Assembly: GCA_027493625.1 (NCBI GenBank)
Contig: JAOSKM010000001.1
Location: 2,194,657 to 2,258,656 of the forward strand
From: Planctomycetota bacterium
GTDB taxonomy: Bacteria > Planctomycetota > UBA8742 > UBA2392
Reading direction: 5' to 3'
Length of the DNA stretch: 64,000 nt
Shown: positions 45,571-55,919 of the stretch, in pieces
Numbering within the stretch: the stretch's first letter is position 1
Layout: every line of letters starts with the position of its first letter
The notes under the pieces: model-generated
The model's input: only the letters and a program-made list of their open reading frames with translations
Database searches by the model: none
What the model was told of the DNA's origin: nothing
Position numbers and translations under genes: made by a program

Positions 45571-46515
45571 ACGGGCGGCGGATTCGAGGCTTTGTTTCAG
45601 GGGCCGGAACTGCATTCCCAGCTCTTCCTGGGTTTTCTTTGTGTCGTACCTGAACGAATGCAGCGGATAGCGGGCCACGGCCGCGATAAAGTTCATCCAC
45701 TGGGGCAGCAGGTAGGTGCTGTAGATGGTCAGCTTCAGCAGCGGGCCGGGCACTGTCGGCCGCCAGGGCGCGCCCACGGTTTCGCGCAGCAGTTGGCCCA
45801 TCTGCTTTACGCTCAGTGTCTCGCCGATGCTCAGGTAGCGCTCGCCGGGTTTGCCCTTTTCCATGGCGAGGCGGTGTTGCAGGCCGCAGTCGTCCACGTC
45901 CACGCAGCCGATCTCGACGGGCACCCACATCGGGTACATGCCCTTGAGCAGGTTCAGTACCATGGCGCCCGTTGGCGTGGGGCGCACGTCGCCGGGGCCG
46001 ATCGGCGCGCCCGGGTTCACGATCACCACTGGCAGGCCGCGGGCGCCCCACTTCAGGGCCTCGTGCTCGGCCACGAACTTGCTGGTGATGTAGGGGTTGT
46101 TGAGCGGGCCGAAGTTCCAGACCTGGTCCTCGGTCACCAGCGCCAGCGGGTCGCGCGGGCCGCCGATGGTGGCGTTGGTGCTGGTGTAAACCACGCGCTC
46201 AAGGCGCTTCTCGTATGCGGCGCCCAGCGCGTTGCGGGTGCCCACCACGTTTGCCTGCAGGTATTTCTCGTAGCCGCCGGACAGGGCGTACAGGGCGGCG
46301 CAGTGGTACATGCGGTCGCAGCCTTCCAGGGCGCGCAGCAGGCTGTCGCGGTCCAGCAGGTCGCCGACGGCGTACTCGACGTCCAGCCCCTGCAGGTTCG
46401 TCAGCGGGCTGCCCTCGCGGCGGAACACCTTCACCTGCTCGCCATTGGCCAGCAGCGCGCGCACGATTGCCGCGCCGATGAAGCCGGTTCCGCCGGTTAC
46501 CAGTGCCTTCGCCAT
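45526..46515 (-). CDS. HpnA-like NAD-dependent epimerase/dehydratase
   Basis: 329 residues, extended SDR fold. TGGTGFIGAAIVRALL (NAD loop), GLDVEYAVGDLLD, MYHCAALYAL, VVYTSTNATIGG and NPYITSK (YxxxK) match the hopanoid-associated sugar epimerase (HpnA) pattern. It is possibly a sugar epimerase or reductase in lipid or glycan metabolism; no hopanoid genes are adjacent. The last 13 or so codons lie in the duplicated repeat block downstream. It is divergent from the kinase gene. Confidence 0.82.
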   Translation of the reverse strand: MAKALVTGGTGFIGAAIVRALLANGEQVKVFRREGSPLTNLQGLDVEYAVGDLLDRDSLLRALEGCDRMYHCAALYALSGGYEKYLQANVVGTRNALGAAYEKRLERVVYTSTNATIGGPRDPLALVTEDQVWNFGPLNNPYITSKFVAEHEALKWGARGLPVVIVNPGAPIGPGDVRPTPTGAMVLNLLKGMYPMWVPVEIGCVDVDDCGLQHRLAMEKGKPGERYLSIGETLSVKQMGQLLRETVGAPWRPTVPGPLLKLTIYSTYLLPQWMNFIAAVARYPLHSFRYDTKKTQEELGMQFRPLKQSLESAARWYAENGRAKLRNRG

Positions 46516-46608
46516 CAGGTTTCAGGTTCCAGGTTTCAGGGAACAGGTTTCAAGTATCATGGGCACTCCCTGACACCTGGTCCCTGAAACCTGTAACCTG
46601 TCCTCTCC
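46516..46608. repeat. word repeat (CAGGTTTCAGG) with inverted arms between divergent genes
   Basis: Left arm iterates CAGGTTTCAGGTTCCAGG; right arm iterates CCTGAAACCTGTAACCTG. It fills the whole 93-bp gap between the epimerase and kinase starts, where promoters would be expected. Confidence 0.7.
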
Positions 46609-47799
46609 ATGCCTGACGATAAACACGCATTCAAACCTGTCGAGGAACAGACCCTGCTTGAGGTCGGTTCCGACTCGGCCACGTCGCAGCAGCCCGCCGA
46701 CCCGCCCCCCGAGCCCGAGCTCAACCTGCGCTTCGGCCAGGTGCAGGTCACCCGCGAGCTGGGCGCCGGCGGCATGGGCAAGGTCTACAAGGGCCAGCAC
46801 CTGGGCCTCGACGTGCCGGTGGCCGTCAAGACCATGGGCGAGGCCCTGGCCCGCGACTCCATGGGCCGCCAGCGTTTCCTGCGCGAGGCCCGCACGGCCG
46901 CCAAGCTGGATCACCCGAACATCGTGCGCGTACTGGACGTCGCCGAGCAGGACGGCACGCCCTACATCGTGATGGAGTTCGTGGACGGCACCGACCTGTC
47001 GGCGCTGCTCAAGAAGCACGGGCCGCTGGCCGGCATGGCGGCGCTGAAGGTGATCGCGCAGGTGGCCGACGGCCTGGCGCACGCCCACGCGCAGGGCATC
47101 GTGCACCGCGACATCAAGCCGCATAACATTTTCGTGGCCAAGGACGGCCGCGTGAAACTGGGCGATTTCGGCCTGGCGCGCGCCGTGGAAGCCACCACCG
47201 AGCTGACCATGCCGGGCGCGGCGATCGGCACCGCGCACTACATGAGCCCGGAACAATCCCACGGCCATGAGATCGACCAGCGCTCGGACATCTACAGCCT
47301 GGGCATCACGGCCTGGCACCTGATCACCGGCGCGCCGCCCTACAACGGCACCACGCCGGTCAGCATCGCCGTGCAACACGTAAACAAGGAAGTGCCCTAC
47401 GAGCGCGAGAAATTCGGGCACCTGCCCGACGCCGCGGTGTACCTGCTGATCAGCATGACCAACCGCGACGCCGCCCAGCGCCCCAGCGCGCGCGAGGTGC
47501 ACGACCGGCTGGCGCAGATGGTGGGCAGCGTGCGGCTGAACTCGCTCGAGGACCTGCTTGAGCACGGCTCGGTCAGCCAGTACGTGCCGGCCGCGCCGAC
47601 ACCCCCGCCGCCCAGCCAGCCGGCCTGGACCCAGCCGCCGATGCACGCCACCCCAATGCACCCCACGCCGGCCTACCCGCACGCCTACCCGACCAGCAGC
47701 AGCTCATCGAACAAGCTGCTGTGGATTGCGCTGGCGGTGATCGGCGTGATCATCCTGATGATGGGCGGCTGCATGATGATGTTGATGGCGGGGACATAG
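46609..47799 (+). CDS. Ser/Thr protein kinase with C-terminal membrane anchor
   Basis: 396 residues. Kinase domain (about 45-310): ELGAGGMGKVYKG, catalytic-lysine VAVKTM (Lys74), IVHRDIKPHN, LGDFGLARA and GTAHYMSPEQ, all intact. A Pro/Tyr/His-rich linker and one transmembrane helix (LLWIALAVIGVIILMMGGCMMML) end the protein, with no outside domain, so it is tail-anchored facing the cytoplasm. The input signal is unknown. Confidence 0.92.
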   Translation: MPDDKHAFKPVEEQTLLEVGSDSATSQQPADPPPEPELNLRFGQVQVTRELGAGGMGKVYKGQHLGLDVPVAVKTMGEALARDSMGRQRFLREARTAAKLDHPNIVRVLDVAEQDGTPYIVMEFVDGTDLSALLKKHGPLAGMAALKVIAQVADGLAHAHAQGIVHRDIKPHNIFVAKDGRVKLGDFGLARAVEATTELTMPGAAIGTAHYMSPEQSHGHEIDQRSDIYSLGITAWHLITGAPPYNGTTPVSIAVQHVNKEVPYEREKFGHLPDAAVYLLISMTNRDAAQRPSAREVHDRLAQMVGSVRLNSLEDLLEHGSVSQYVPAAPTPPPPSQPAWTQPPMHATPMHPTPAYPHAYPTSSSSSNKLLWIALAVIGVIILMMGGCMMMLMAGT

Positions 47800-47802
47800 C
47801 CC

Positions 47803-49188
47803 CTACCGGCCGATTCGCCAGCGCACCGCAACGTAGATCAGCGTAAGGGCGATGTTCACCCCCGCGTTCAAGATGATCAGCGCTTTCACCGGCGCACCCG
47901 CCAGGGTGGCGATGATCATGGCGGGCGTCATCACCCCCAGCAGCACGATGGAGTCGATCATCACCGGCGTCTTGAGCCGATCGCGTGAGACCAGCGCCTG
48001 GCTGATCACGATGTTCACCGGCACGAACAGGAACGCCACGGCCATCAGCTTCACGTAGGTCTCGGCCCAACCCACCAGGGCGGGCTCCGGGTTGAACACG
48101 GCCGCCACTTCCCCGGCGAACACGAACAACGGCACCGTCAGCGCGATGCCGGTCAGCACGGCGAACACCACGGCCAGGCGCTCCTCGTGCGCGGCGCGCA
48201 CCGGCTTGCCGGCGCCGAGGCTGGTGGCGACCAGGGTCTGCGCCGCGGCCCCCCAGCCGAAGGAAAGCAGGATCAGCAGCAACTCGATCTTCAGCCCCAC
48301 GAAGATGCCGCCCAGCACGCTGGGGTCGCGGTCGCCGGCCTCCTGCATGCTGCGGATCATCACGCCGCCCGCGATGCCGCGCGCGGCGATCTGCCCGTTG
48401 TTCCAGAGCCCGATGCGCATCAGCTCAAGCGCCGTCTTACCCTGCGGCCACAGCCAGGTCAGCTTGCCGCGCAGGTGCCCGCGCCACAGGCCGTAACCCA
48501 GCAGCATCACACCGGCGGCCGCGCGCGCGCCGACGGTTGACCACGCGCTGCCGATCACGCCCATGCGCGGGACGCCAAGCTCGCGCAGGAAGCCCGGCAT
48601 GAAGCCCGGGTACGGCCCGTCGCCGTAGATCAGTAGCAGGCCCAGCCCCGCGTTCAGCAGGTTGCTTAACATAAAAAAGCCCAGGAACAGGCTGGTGCGC
48701 CCCAGGCTGCGCTCGACGGTGGTGAGGTACAGGAACATGCCGGCCGTGATGCCGCCGCCCAGCATGATGCGCAGGTACTCGGCGCATTGCTCGAGCTGCC
48801 AGCCGGCCTGGGCGCCCATGGCGGTGGCGATTTCCTCGGCCCAGATCAGGCCGGGCACGGCCATCAGCAGCGACAGCGCGATCACCACGCCTGTGGCGCG
48901 CAAGGCCACGCGGCGCAGGCCTTCGTCATCCTTGGCGCCCACGCGCCGCGCCAGCAGCACGCCCGCGCCCGCGATGGGGCCGTTGAACAGGATGGTCTGG
49001 AAGGTGGTGATCGGGTCGCACAGGCCGGTCACGCTGATCGCGCGGGCGCCCTCGATGTCGCCAAGCTGGCCGACCAGCAGGGTGTCCACCAGGTTGAACA
49101 GAGCGTGGCACGCCAGCCCAAGCACCAGCGGCATGCCGAAGAACAGCACGTGCCGCAACAGGCGCGAGTCTTTGATCAGCAGGGCCAT
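47803..49188 (-). CDS. MATE-family efflux transporter
   Basis: 461 residues with about 12 hydrophobic helices. It opens RHVLFFGMPLVLGLACHALFNLVDTLLVGQLG and contains GWGAAAQTLVATSLGAGKP, both typical of MatE domains. Likely a Na+- or H+-driven exporter of drugs, metabolites or lipid-linked compounds. The start MALLIKD is preferred over a GTG-type start inside the flanking repeat. It lies downstream of the addA gene on the same strand, only about 20 bp away. Confidence 0.88.
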   Translation of the reverse strand: MALLIKDSRLLRHVLFFGMPLVLGLACHALFNLVDTLLVGQLGDIEGARAISVTGLCDPITTFQTILFNGPIAGAGVLLARRVGAKDDEGLRRVALRATGVVIALSLLMAVPGLIWAEEIATAMGAQAGWQLEQCAEYLRIMLGGGITAGMFLYLTTVERSLGRTSLFLGFFMLSNLLNAGLGLLLIYGDGPYPGFMPGFLRELGVPRMGVIGSAWSTVGARAAAGVMLLGYGLWRGHLRGKLTWLWPQGKTALELMRIGLWNNGQIAARGIAGGVMIRSMQEAGDRDPSVLGGIFVGLKIELLLILLSFGWGAAAQTLVATSLGAGKPVRAAHEERLAVVFAVLTGIALTVPLFVFAGEVAAVFNPEPALVGWAETYVKLMAVAFLFVPVNIVISQALVSRDRLKTPVMIDSIVLLGVMTPAMIIATLAGAPVKALIILNAGVNIALTLIYVAVRWRIGR

Positions 49189-49195
49189 AAGCGTT

Positions 49196-49250
49196 GGGGA
49201 CTGTCCCCTCACGAATCGACTACGGGGACAGTCCCTTTCAGGGATTGTCC
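49196..49250. repeat. GGGGACTGTCCCC-type palindromes at the addA 3' end
   Basis: GGGGACTGTCCCC (49196-49208) and GGGGACAGTCCC (49224-49235), followed by GGGATTGTCCCCC, span the last codons and stop of addA. They are the same type of G4ACAG palindrome as those at 41.2 and 42.6 kb. Confidence 0.75.
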
Positions 49251-52200
49251 CCCGGGCGCGATTTCAACCAGACGCTGCGCGGGCATCAAGCCATCCGGGG
49301 CCGTGAAACACACAAACAGGCGCACGCGTGCTGCTTCACGGCCGCGAGCTTTCAGGTACGCCCGCAGCGCGGTAGCGTAGCCGCGCAGCTGCTCGCCGTG
49401 GTGGAATTCGGCATGGCCGGTGAAATCGCCTTCCACGACGTCGGTCTTGTAATCGATGATCTCATACTCGCCGTCGGCCAGCTCGCGCAGCAAGTCGAGA
49501 CGCCGCGGGCCATCCGGCGTCATGAAGCCGAACTCGGGCAACTCGCGCCGCGCCGTGCCCAGCGTGGACAGCGCCTCGGCCGCGCGCTGCACATGGCTGA
49601 GCGCGCGGGCATCCAGCATGCCGACTTCCGCCCCGCGCAGCCGGCGCTCCAGCCCGGCGTGGACCAGTGTGCCGAACTCGGCCGCTTCGGGGTCGATCGT
49701 GCGCTGCTTGAAGCCGCCCTCCCCCACTGGCGCGACCAGCGTGTCGTCGATCGGCGCGGGCAGCGGCAGCTCGCCCTTCTGCAGTGCCCTGCGCGCGGCC
49801 TCGATGGCGGGCGTGTGAGGGTGCGCTTCTCCGGGCTGAACCGCCTCGGGCCACACCATGCGCACGCAGGGATGCGGCGCTTCGCCCTGCCAGTCGCGCA
49901 CTTCAAGCGCCCGCAGCAGCTGGTGCGCCCAGTGCTGCTTGTCGAATTCCTTGTCCGGCTTCAGGCTGCCGAGCAGCAGCAGGCGCTCCGAGGCGCGGGT
50001 CCAGGCCACGTACAGCACGCGCTTTTCTTCGGCCAGTCCGCGCTCGATCGCGGCAAACTTCGCGCGCCAGGCGGCGAAGTCGCTGCGGTATTCGCCGCGG
50101 TCGTCGTCATCGAGGCTCTTGAGGTAGATGCCCAGGGGCTCGCCCTCCTGCTCGGGCAGCTCGCGCACCATGCCCTGGCCGCCGCCGCCCCCTCGCCGGC
50201 GAGGTCGGGCAGGATCACCACCGGGAACTCCAGCCCCTTGGCCTTGTGGATGGTCATCAGCCGCACGCCCTCGACGCTGTGGTCGGGCACGCCCTGGGTT
50301 TCGTCTTCGCCGCGCTCGAGGCGTTCGCGCAGCTCGCGCACCAGCGGCGCCAGCGAGGGCAGCTCGTGCTGCATGGCGCGCACCAGCTCGAGCATGCGGT
50401 TGACGTTCGCCAGGCGCTGCTCGGCGTCGGGGCCGCAGCCGACCGCCAGCAGGTAGCCGAAGGCGGACAGCGCCTCGCCCAGCAGCAGGGCCGGCGCGTC
50501 ACGGCCGGCGCGGCTGCGCAGGCGCTGATAGTCCGCCAGGAAGTACTCGGCGGCCGGCGACTTGCCCGGCCAGTCCTGCAGGCGCTGCAACAGCGTGTGG
50601 TGGCGGTTGCTGCCCAGCGCCAGCTCGGTCAGGAAGGCGTCGGACAGGCCACCCAGCGGCGAGCGCAGTACGCCGAGCATGGCGATGTCGTCGGCCGGGT
50701 TGGCCAGCACGCGCAGCAGGTTGATGCAGTCCAGCGCCTCCTGGGTGGCGAACAGGCCGCTCTCGCCCACCACCAGCAGCGGCAGATCGCGCCGCGCGAA
50801 GGCCTCGCGGTACAGGGCGTTGCGCGTGCTGCGCCGCACCAGGATCGCCACGTCGGAAAGCTTCACGCCCTCGTCGCGCAAGCGCTCTACCTGCTGGGCC
50901 AGGTACTCGGCTTCCTCGGCCGAGTTCGCCCCGGGCAGCAGGTGGAACTCGACCGGCTGATCAAGCTCGCGCTCGACCTGCTTGCCGGCCTTTTTGTCGA
51001 ACAGCATGTCCTGCGGCCGCGCGTCGAAGTCGCGGTACGGCCCGGCGCCGAAGATGGCGGCGAACAGCCGGTTGCCGAGCTCAAGCACCGGCTGCACGGT
51101 GCGGTAGTTGTGCTCAAGGCGCACGATGCCGCCGCGGCGCTCGGGCGTATCTTGACAGGTCAAGCCCCAGCACGGTTGCATGCCGCGTTCGCTCGCGCCG
51201 GATTTCGCGTTGCGCTGCGGCACGCGCTCGAGCGCGTGGTTGAACACGCGCACGTCGCTGCCCCGGAAGGCGTAGATCGACTGCTTTGCATCGCCCACCG
51301 CGAAAAGCGCCCGGGCGCGTCGGCCTCGTCGGTCAGCAGCGCCAGCAGTTCCGCCTGCGTGGGGTTTGTGTCCTGGTATTCGTCCACCAGCAGGTAGCGC
51401 GCGGCCGTGATGGCCTGCGCGCGCACATCGGGCTCGCGATTCAGCAGCTCGAGCGCGCGCAATTCGAGGTCCAGGAAGTCCAGCCCGCCCGCGCATTCCT
51501 CTGTGTATGCGGCGCACACGGCCTCGAATACCACGGCCAGGTCGCGGGCCACAGCGCCGGCGCGACGCTCAAAGGCTTCGTCGAACGGGAAGCTCAGCAC
51601 CTCGGCCGCCGGTGCCAGCGCCATGGCGGCGGCGCTGACCTGATCGCGCACCGACTCAAGCGCCTCGGGCGCGTGCTTCCAGTTGCCCTTTGCGCCGCCG
51701 ACCTTGCGCGGCGTGCCGTCGTTGGTGAGCAGCAGCTCGCGCAACGCGAACACGTCGCGGGCTTTGGCGGCCTCGCGCAACTCGAACACCAGATCCTTCA
51801 GCTTGTCGCCGTCCTTGGCGCCGCCGGCGGCGCGATGGTCGATGGCCTTGATCGCCGCCAGCGCGGCCTGGAGCGGCTCGGCGAACATGCTTTCCCATGC
51901 CTCGCGGCGGCGAGTCACCTCGGCGTCCGGGTCGGCCCACAGCTCGGCCGCGCGCTGCAGGGGCCCGCGCATGAAGGCGCGCTTGCGCAGCATGTCGGAC
52001 AGCGAGCCTGACAGTGAATACAGCCGCACCACGCTGCCCAGGCGCACCAGCGCGTCGGCCAGCGCGGGGTTGTCGCCGGCGTCCGTGGCCAGCAGCACGG
52101 CGCGGATCGCGCGTTCGCGGCACAGGGCCTGTGCGCGCTCGTCCAGCACCGGGGCGCGCGGCTCAAGCCCCGCTTCCCAGGCGTAGTCGCGCAGCAGCCG

Positions 52201-52545
52201 GTGGCAGAAGCCGTGCATGGTGCTGATGCGGTTGCGCGCGAACTCGGCCTGTGCCTGGCGCAGGCGCGCCAGCCGCTGCTTGTCGCCGCCCTGCAACTCG
52301 AGAATGCGCGCCAGCAGCAGGCGCTGCACGCGCTCGCGCATCTCGGCGGCGGCCTTGTCCGTGAACGTGAACGCGACGATGTCCGGCACCGCCGCCAGCC
52401 CCTCTTCAAGCAGCGCCAGGTAGCGCAGGCCCAGCACCTGCGTTTTGCCGGCGCCCGCGCCCGCGCTGACCAGCATGTCGCGCGAGAGGTCCAGCGCCGC
52501 GCGCTGCCCGTCGTTCAGTTTGCTGGTGGCGGCCGGCGCGTTCAT
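49209..52545 (-). CDS. addA: AddA/RecB-like helicase-nuclease (UvrD family), two apparent frameshifts
   Basis: About 1112 residues. Helicase-nuclease subunit that processes double-strand breaks for recombination. Superfamily I motifs are in order: SAGAGAGKTQVL, FTFTDKAAAEMRER, ISTMHGFC, LLVDEYQDTNPTQ, VGDAKQSIYAFRGSD, LEHNYRT, MTIHKAKGLEFPVV and LYVAWTRAS. The C-terminal RecB-type nuclease has GTLVHAGLE, EYEIIDYKTD and LRGYA. Frame breaks lie at an A4 run (51303-51306) and a C5 run (50188-50192), both homopolymers. The ATG overlaps the addB stop (ATGA). The last dozen residues come from a repeat element. Confidence 0.88.
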
Positions 52546-55500
52546 GCTTCCTCCGTGTCGGGCAGGTAGACGTGCGCGACTTCGGGCGTCTCGGCCGCGG
52601 CCAGGCGCTGCTGGCGGGCGGCGATCACGTCGTCGCGCCGCGCGCAAGCGGCCGCGTAGTCGCAGTAGCCGCAGGGATCGCCCGAGGGGCGGAAGGGCAG
52701 GTGCAGGAACACCCCGTGGCGCAGCGCATCCAGTATGCGCGCCATGCGCTGCGGCAGGCGGGTGAACACCAGTCCGTGAACGTCGAATGCCTGCTTCTTG
52801 TTCAGCAGGGTGACATCCTTGACCTCGATTTTTCCCTCGGGCGGCACCAGCATGTAGGCCATGCCGCGCGGCGGTGTGCCCGCCACCTGTGAGATCGCCG
52901 CCAGGTAAGCCGCGAGCTGGAATGCCTTGCCGTCGCGGATCTCCGCGGCGCTCTTGGCCTTGCCGGTCTTGTAGTCCACGATTACCAGGCCTTCCGGGCC
53001 CTCGTCCACGCGGTCCACGCTGCCCATCAGGCGCATCGCGCCGCCGGGGATCGCCAGCTGGATCTCCTCGGGCACGCTGTCAGGCCGCGACGGCTCAGGC
53101 GCGTTGCTCTTGCCGAAGTCAAACTCGACAAAGCGGATACCGAGCCCGTCGGCGTTGCGCTGAAGCTCCTGCTCCACGAAGCGCGCGAGCAGGCCGCTGC
53201 CCAGCCCCAGCTCGGCGTAGCCCGGCAGGCCCGCGGCCACCAGCTTCTTGACGCCCTCCCAGAACGGCCCCTGCGTCGGGTGCTGTTGCAGGGCGTGCTC
53301 GAAGGCGTCGGCCATCAGCTGCAGGCCGATGGTCCGCGCCTCGGCCCGGTCAGCACCGAGCTCAAGCAGCTTCACCGGGGCGCGCTTCACCGGCTCGGGC
53401 AGCACGGCCGGCTGGCCCGCGCGCTCGCGCAGCAGCAGCACCCAGCGCTCGAACACCGCGTGCAGCAGCGTGCCGATCGCCTGCGGCTTGGTATCCAGCG
53501 AAGGCTCATCGGGCGCGCGCGCAGCCATGATGTAGCGCGACCAGAAGCGCATCGGGCACTCGGCGAAACTGTCGAGCTGGCTGGGCGAAAACAGGTGGCG
53601 CTGCTCGCCCTCAGCGGCAAAGCGCGCCGCAAGCTCGGGGCGCGCGCCCACCACACCTTCGTACTCGCCCGGCGGTGAAGCAAGGTCCGTGCGGGCAAGC
53701 TCTATGCAGCGGCCGTGAAGGCCCGCTGCCAGCGGCCCGGACAGCGCGATTGTGTTCGCGCACTTCCTGCCGTCGCGCTCGGCGGGCGCAAGCAGCGAGG
53801 CCGCGCGCGAAGCCAGCTCGGCCGATGAGACCGGGGGTTCGCCGGCGCTGCAGGCCGGGAGGTCGTCAAGCGTTTCGCGTCCCATGCAGCGCAGCAGGCG
53901 GGCGAACGGCGTGGCGGGCACGAACGGCGTGTCGCCCTCGCCGGCGGGCAGCATCAGCGTAAGCGGGCCCGAGGCTGCCAGCAGCGTGTGGGCGAACAGG
54001 TAGTCGGCCTGGGCGGTGACGTCAATCGGCGCGCACAACTCGGCCGCGACGCGCGGCCCCAGCACATCCGCCAGCACCTGCTCACGCGCGGACGGCAGGA
54101 ACAGGGTTTCTTCTTCGGCGAGTGGCAAATCCTGGTCCGTCAGTCCCAGCACGATCAGCCGCTGGAAACTCACGCCGCGCAGCTCGCGCAGGCCCAGCAC
54201 GCGCACTCGCTCGGCGGCTGCCTCGGGCGGGCGCACGCTGCGGGTGCGGGCCTGTTCAACCAGCGCGCGCAGCATCTCGCCGGTCGGCAGCTCGGGGTTG
54301 CCGCCGCGCCGGAACTCTTCGCGCATCTCGCGCAGCAGTGTGCGGAAGGCATGCAGCGCCTCGGCGCGCAGGGCGGCCCCGGGCTCGGAGCCGCGCTCGG
54401 CACTCACGACGCGCGGGGCGCCACTGGCCTCAACCAGCGTCTCCAGCGACTTCAGGAACTTCACGGCCGCCAGGCGCCCGTGGGTGAACGGCTCCAGAGC
54501 CTCCAGGATGTGCGCGACGGGCGCGCTGATGGCGGGCCATGCCGGGTGATTGCTGGCCTGCAGTCGTTGCAGCCAGTCGCGGGAGACGTTGCGCCCGCCG
54601 ACGATGAAGGCGTCGCGGGTGACCTCGTCCAGGGCCGCGCGCACTTTCAACTGCGCGCTCTCGTCGGAGGCCTCGAAGGGCACGCAGGGCGAGGCCAGCG
54701 CGTCCAGCAACTCGTTGCGCCCCAGGCCGCGGATCGCCGCGCGCAGCAGGTCAAGTAGCGCGGCGACGGGCGCGGTCTCGTCCAGCGGCAGCTCGAAGGG
54801 CGCGTCGTAGGGAATGCCCGCGGCGGCGAAGATTTCTTCAATCAGCTCGCGGTAGTTGCCCGTGGAGGGCATCGCCACGCAGATTTCGGACAGCGGTGTT
54901 CCGGCCTGCCTCGCACGCTTGACGGCTCGGGCAGCCTCGCGAACTTCAGCCGTGCGGCTGGCCGGGCGCAGCACCTCAATGGTGTCACTGACGGGCGCGT
55001 CCTGCAGCCAGTTTTCGCAGGCACCCGCCAGCGCGCGTTGCGGCCACTGGCGCTCCGGCAGCACGCGGCCTTCGCCCGCAAACATCAGCTGCTGCGAGAC
55101 TTCATGGGACTGAGACAGGAACGGCAGCAGCTCGCGGTTGCCCCGCAGGATGAACAGCGCGCGGGTTGAGCGCGCCGCCAGCGCCGACAGCAGGGCTTCG
55201 CGCGCGGGGGTGACGCGATCGAGATCGTCCACCACCAGCAGCCCGGGTGCGAGAGGCTCACCAAGCCGCGCCGCCAGCCAGCAGGCGTCCTCGGGGTCGT
55301 GCTGCCCGGCCTGCTTCAGACGCGCCAGGTAGCGGCGCACCACGGCGCCGAACAACTCGCCGCGACGACCGAGACCCGGCAGCCAGGCCGCCAGCTGCGC
55401 GTCGTCGCGCTGATCGGGCGGGATGGCCTGCGCGAAGCGCTTCCAGGCGATCAGCAGCTCGTTCACCAGCGCGCGGCCGGCGCGGCGTGATTCGCCCAGC

Positions 55501-55799
55501 TCATGCAGCGCCTCACCCAGCGCGCCGAAGAAGTCGAAGTCGCGCTCGACCTCGCCGCGCAGGCGGATTTCCGGCGCGAACAGCTTCAGCAGTTCGCGCG
55601 CCACGCGATCGGGCGTGCCCTCGGGGTACTGCTCGCCGGCCAAGCGGCTGATGGCGCGCGCCCGGCGCTCATGGGAAGCAACGTAGACCACGGGCGCCGG
55701 CGCAAAGGGTTCCGCGGCGCGGGCGGCATCGCGCAACAGCGCCGCCACCTGCGCCGAGACGTCATCACCAAGCCCAACCCGAAGAAGCTCAATCGCCAT
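52542..55799 (-). CDS. addB: AddB-like helicase/nuclease subunit with Fe-S nuclease domain
   Basis: 1085 residues. Partner of AddA. The N-terminal UvrD-like part lacks a Walker A motif, as in AddB. The C-terminal PD-(D/E)xK nuclease shows FSPSQLDSFAECPMRFW, GTLLHAVFERW and GLVIVDYKTGK. The cysteine set (one in AECPMRF; then CGYCDYAAAC) holds the 4Fe-4S cluster typical of AddB. No clear ribosome site precedes the start MAIELLRVG. First of a two-gene operon. Confidence 0.87.
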   Translation of the reverse strand: MAIELLRVGLGDDVSAQVAALLRDAARAAEPFAPAPVVYVASHERRARAISRLAGEQYPEGTPDRVARELLKLFAPEIRLRGEVERDFDFFGALGEALHELGESRRAGRALVNELLIAWKRFAQAIPPDQRDDAQLAAWLPGLGRRGELFGAVVRRYLARLKQAGQHDPEDACWLAARLGEPLAPGLLVVDDLDRVTPAREALLSALAARSTRALFILRGNRELLPFLSQSHEVSQQLMFAGEGRVLPERQWPQRALAGACENWLQDAPVSDTIEVLRPASRTAEVREAARAVKRARQAGTPLSEICVAMPSTGNYRELIEEIFAAAGIPYDAPFELPLDETAPVAALLDLLRAAIRGLGRNELLDALASPCVPFEASDESAQLKVRAALDEVTRDAFIVGGRNVSRDWLQRLQASNHPAWPAISAPVAHILEALEPFTHGRLAAVKFLKSLETLVEASGAPRVVSAERGSEPGAALRAEALHAFRTLLREMREEFRRGGNPELPTGEMLRALVEQARTRSVRPPEAAAERVRVLGLRELRGVSFQRLIVLGLTDQDLPLAEEETLFLPSAREQVLADVLGPRVAAELCAPIDVTAQADYLFAHTLLAASGPLTLMLPAGEGDTPFVPATPFARLLRCMGRETLDDLPACSAGEPPVSSAELASRAASLLAPAERDGRKCANTIALSGPLAAGLHGRCIELARTDLASPPGEYEGVVGARPELAARFAAEGEQRHLFSPSQLDSFAECPMRFWSRYIMAARAPDEPSLDTKPQAIGTLLHAVFERWVLLLRERAGQPAVLPEPVKRAPVKLLELGADRAEARTIGLQLMADAFEHALQQHPTQGPFWEGVKKLVAAGLPGYAELGLGSGLLARFVEQELQRNADGLGIRFVEFDFGKSNAPEPSRPDSVPEEIQLAIPGGAMRLMGSVDRVDEGPEGLVIVDYKTGKAKSAAEIRDGKAFQLAAYLAAISQVAGTPPRGMAYMLVPPEGKIEVKDVTLLNKKQAFDVHGLVFTRLPQRMARILDALRHGVFLHLPFRPSGDPCGYCDYAAACARRDDVIAARQQRLAAAETPEVAHVYLPDTEEA

Positions 55800-55875
55800 G
55801 CCGCGAGTGTACACACCCCCGCGACACAAACGGCAGCGTGGAAAAGAAGTCAGACAATAAGGTGCCGCAAACGAA

Positions 55876-55900
55876 GAAGCGCGGGCGGGGCCCGCGCTTC
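55876..55900 (-). terminator. hairpin after the large surface-protein gene
   Basis: GAAGCGCGGGC-GGG-GCCCGCGCTTC: an 11-bp stem located between the surface-protein stop and the addB start on the minus strand. Only a short TTCGTTT tail follows. Confidence 0.6.
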
Positions 55901-55919
55901 CTTTTACTTTTGGGTTTGC

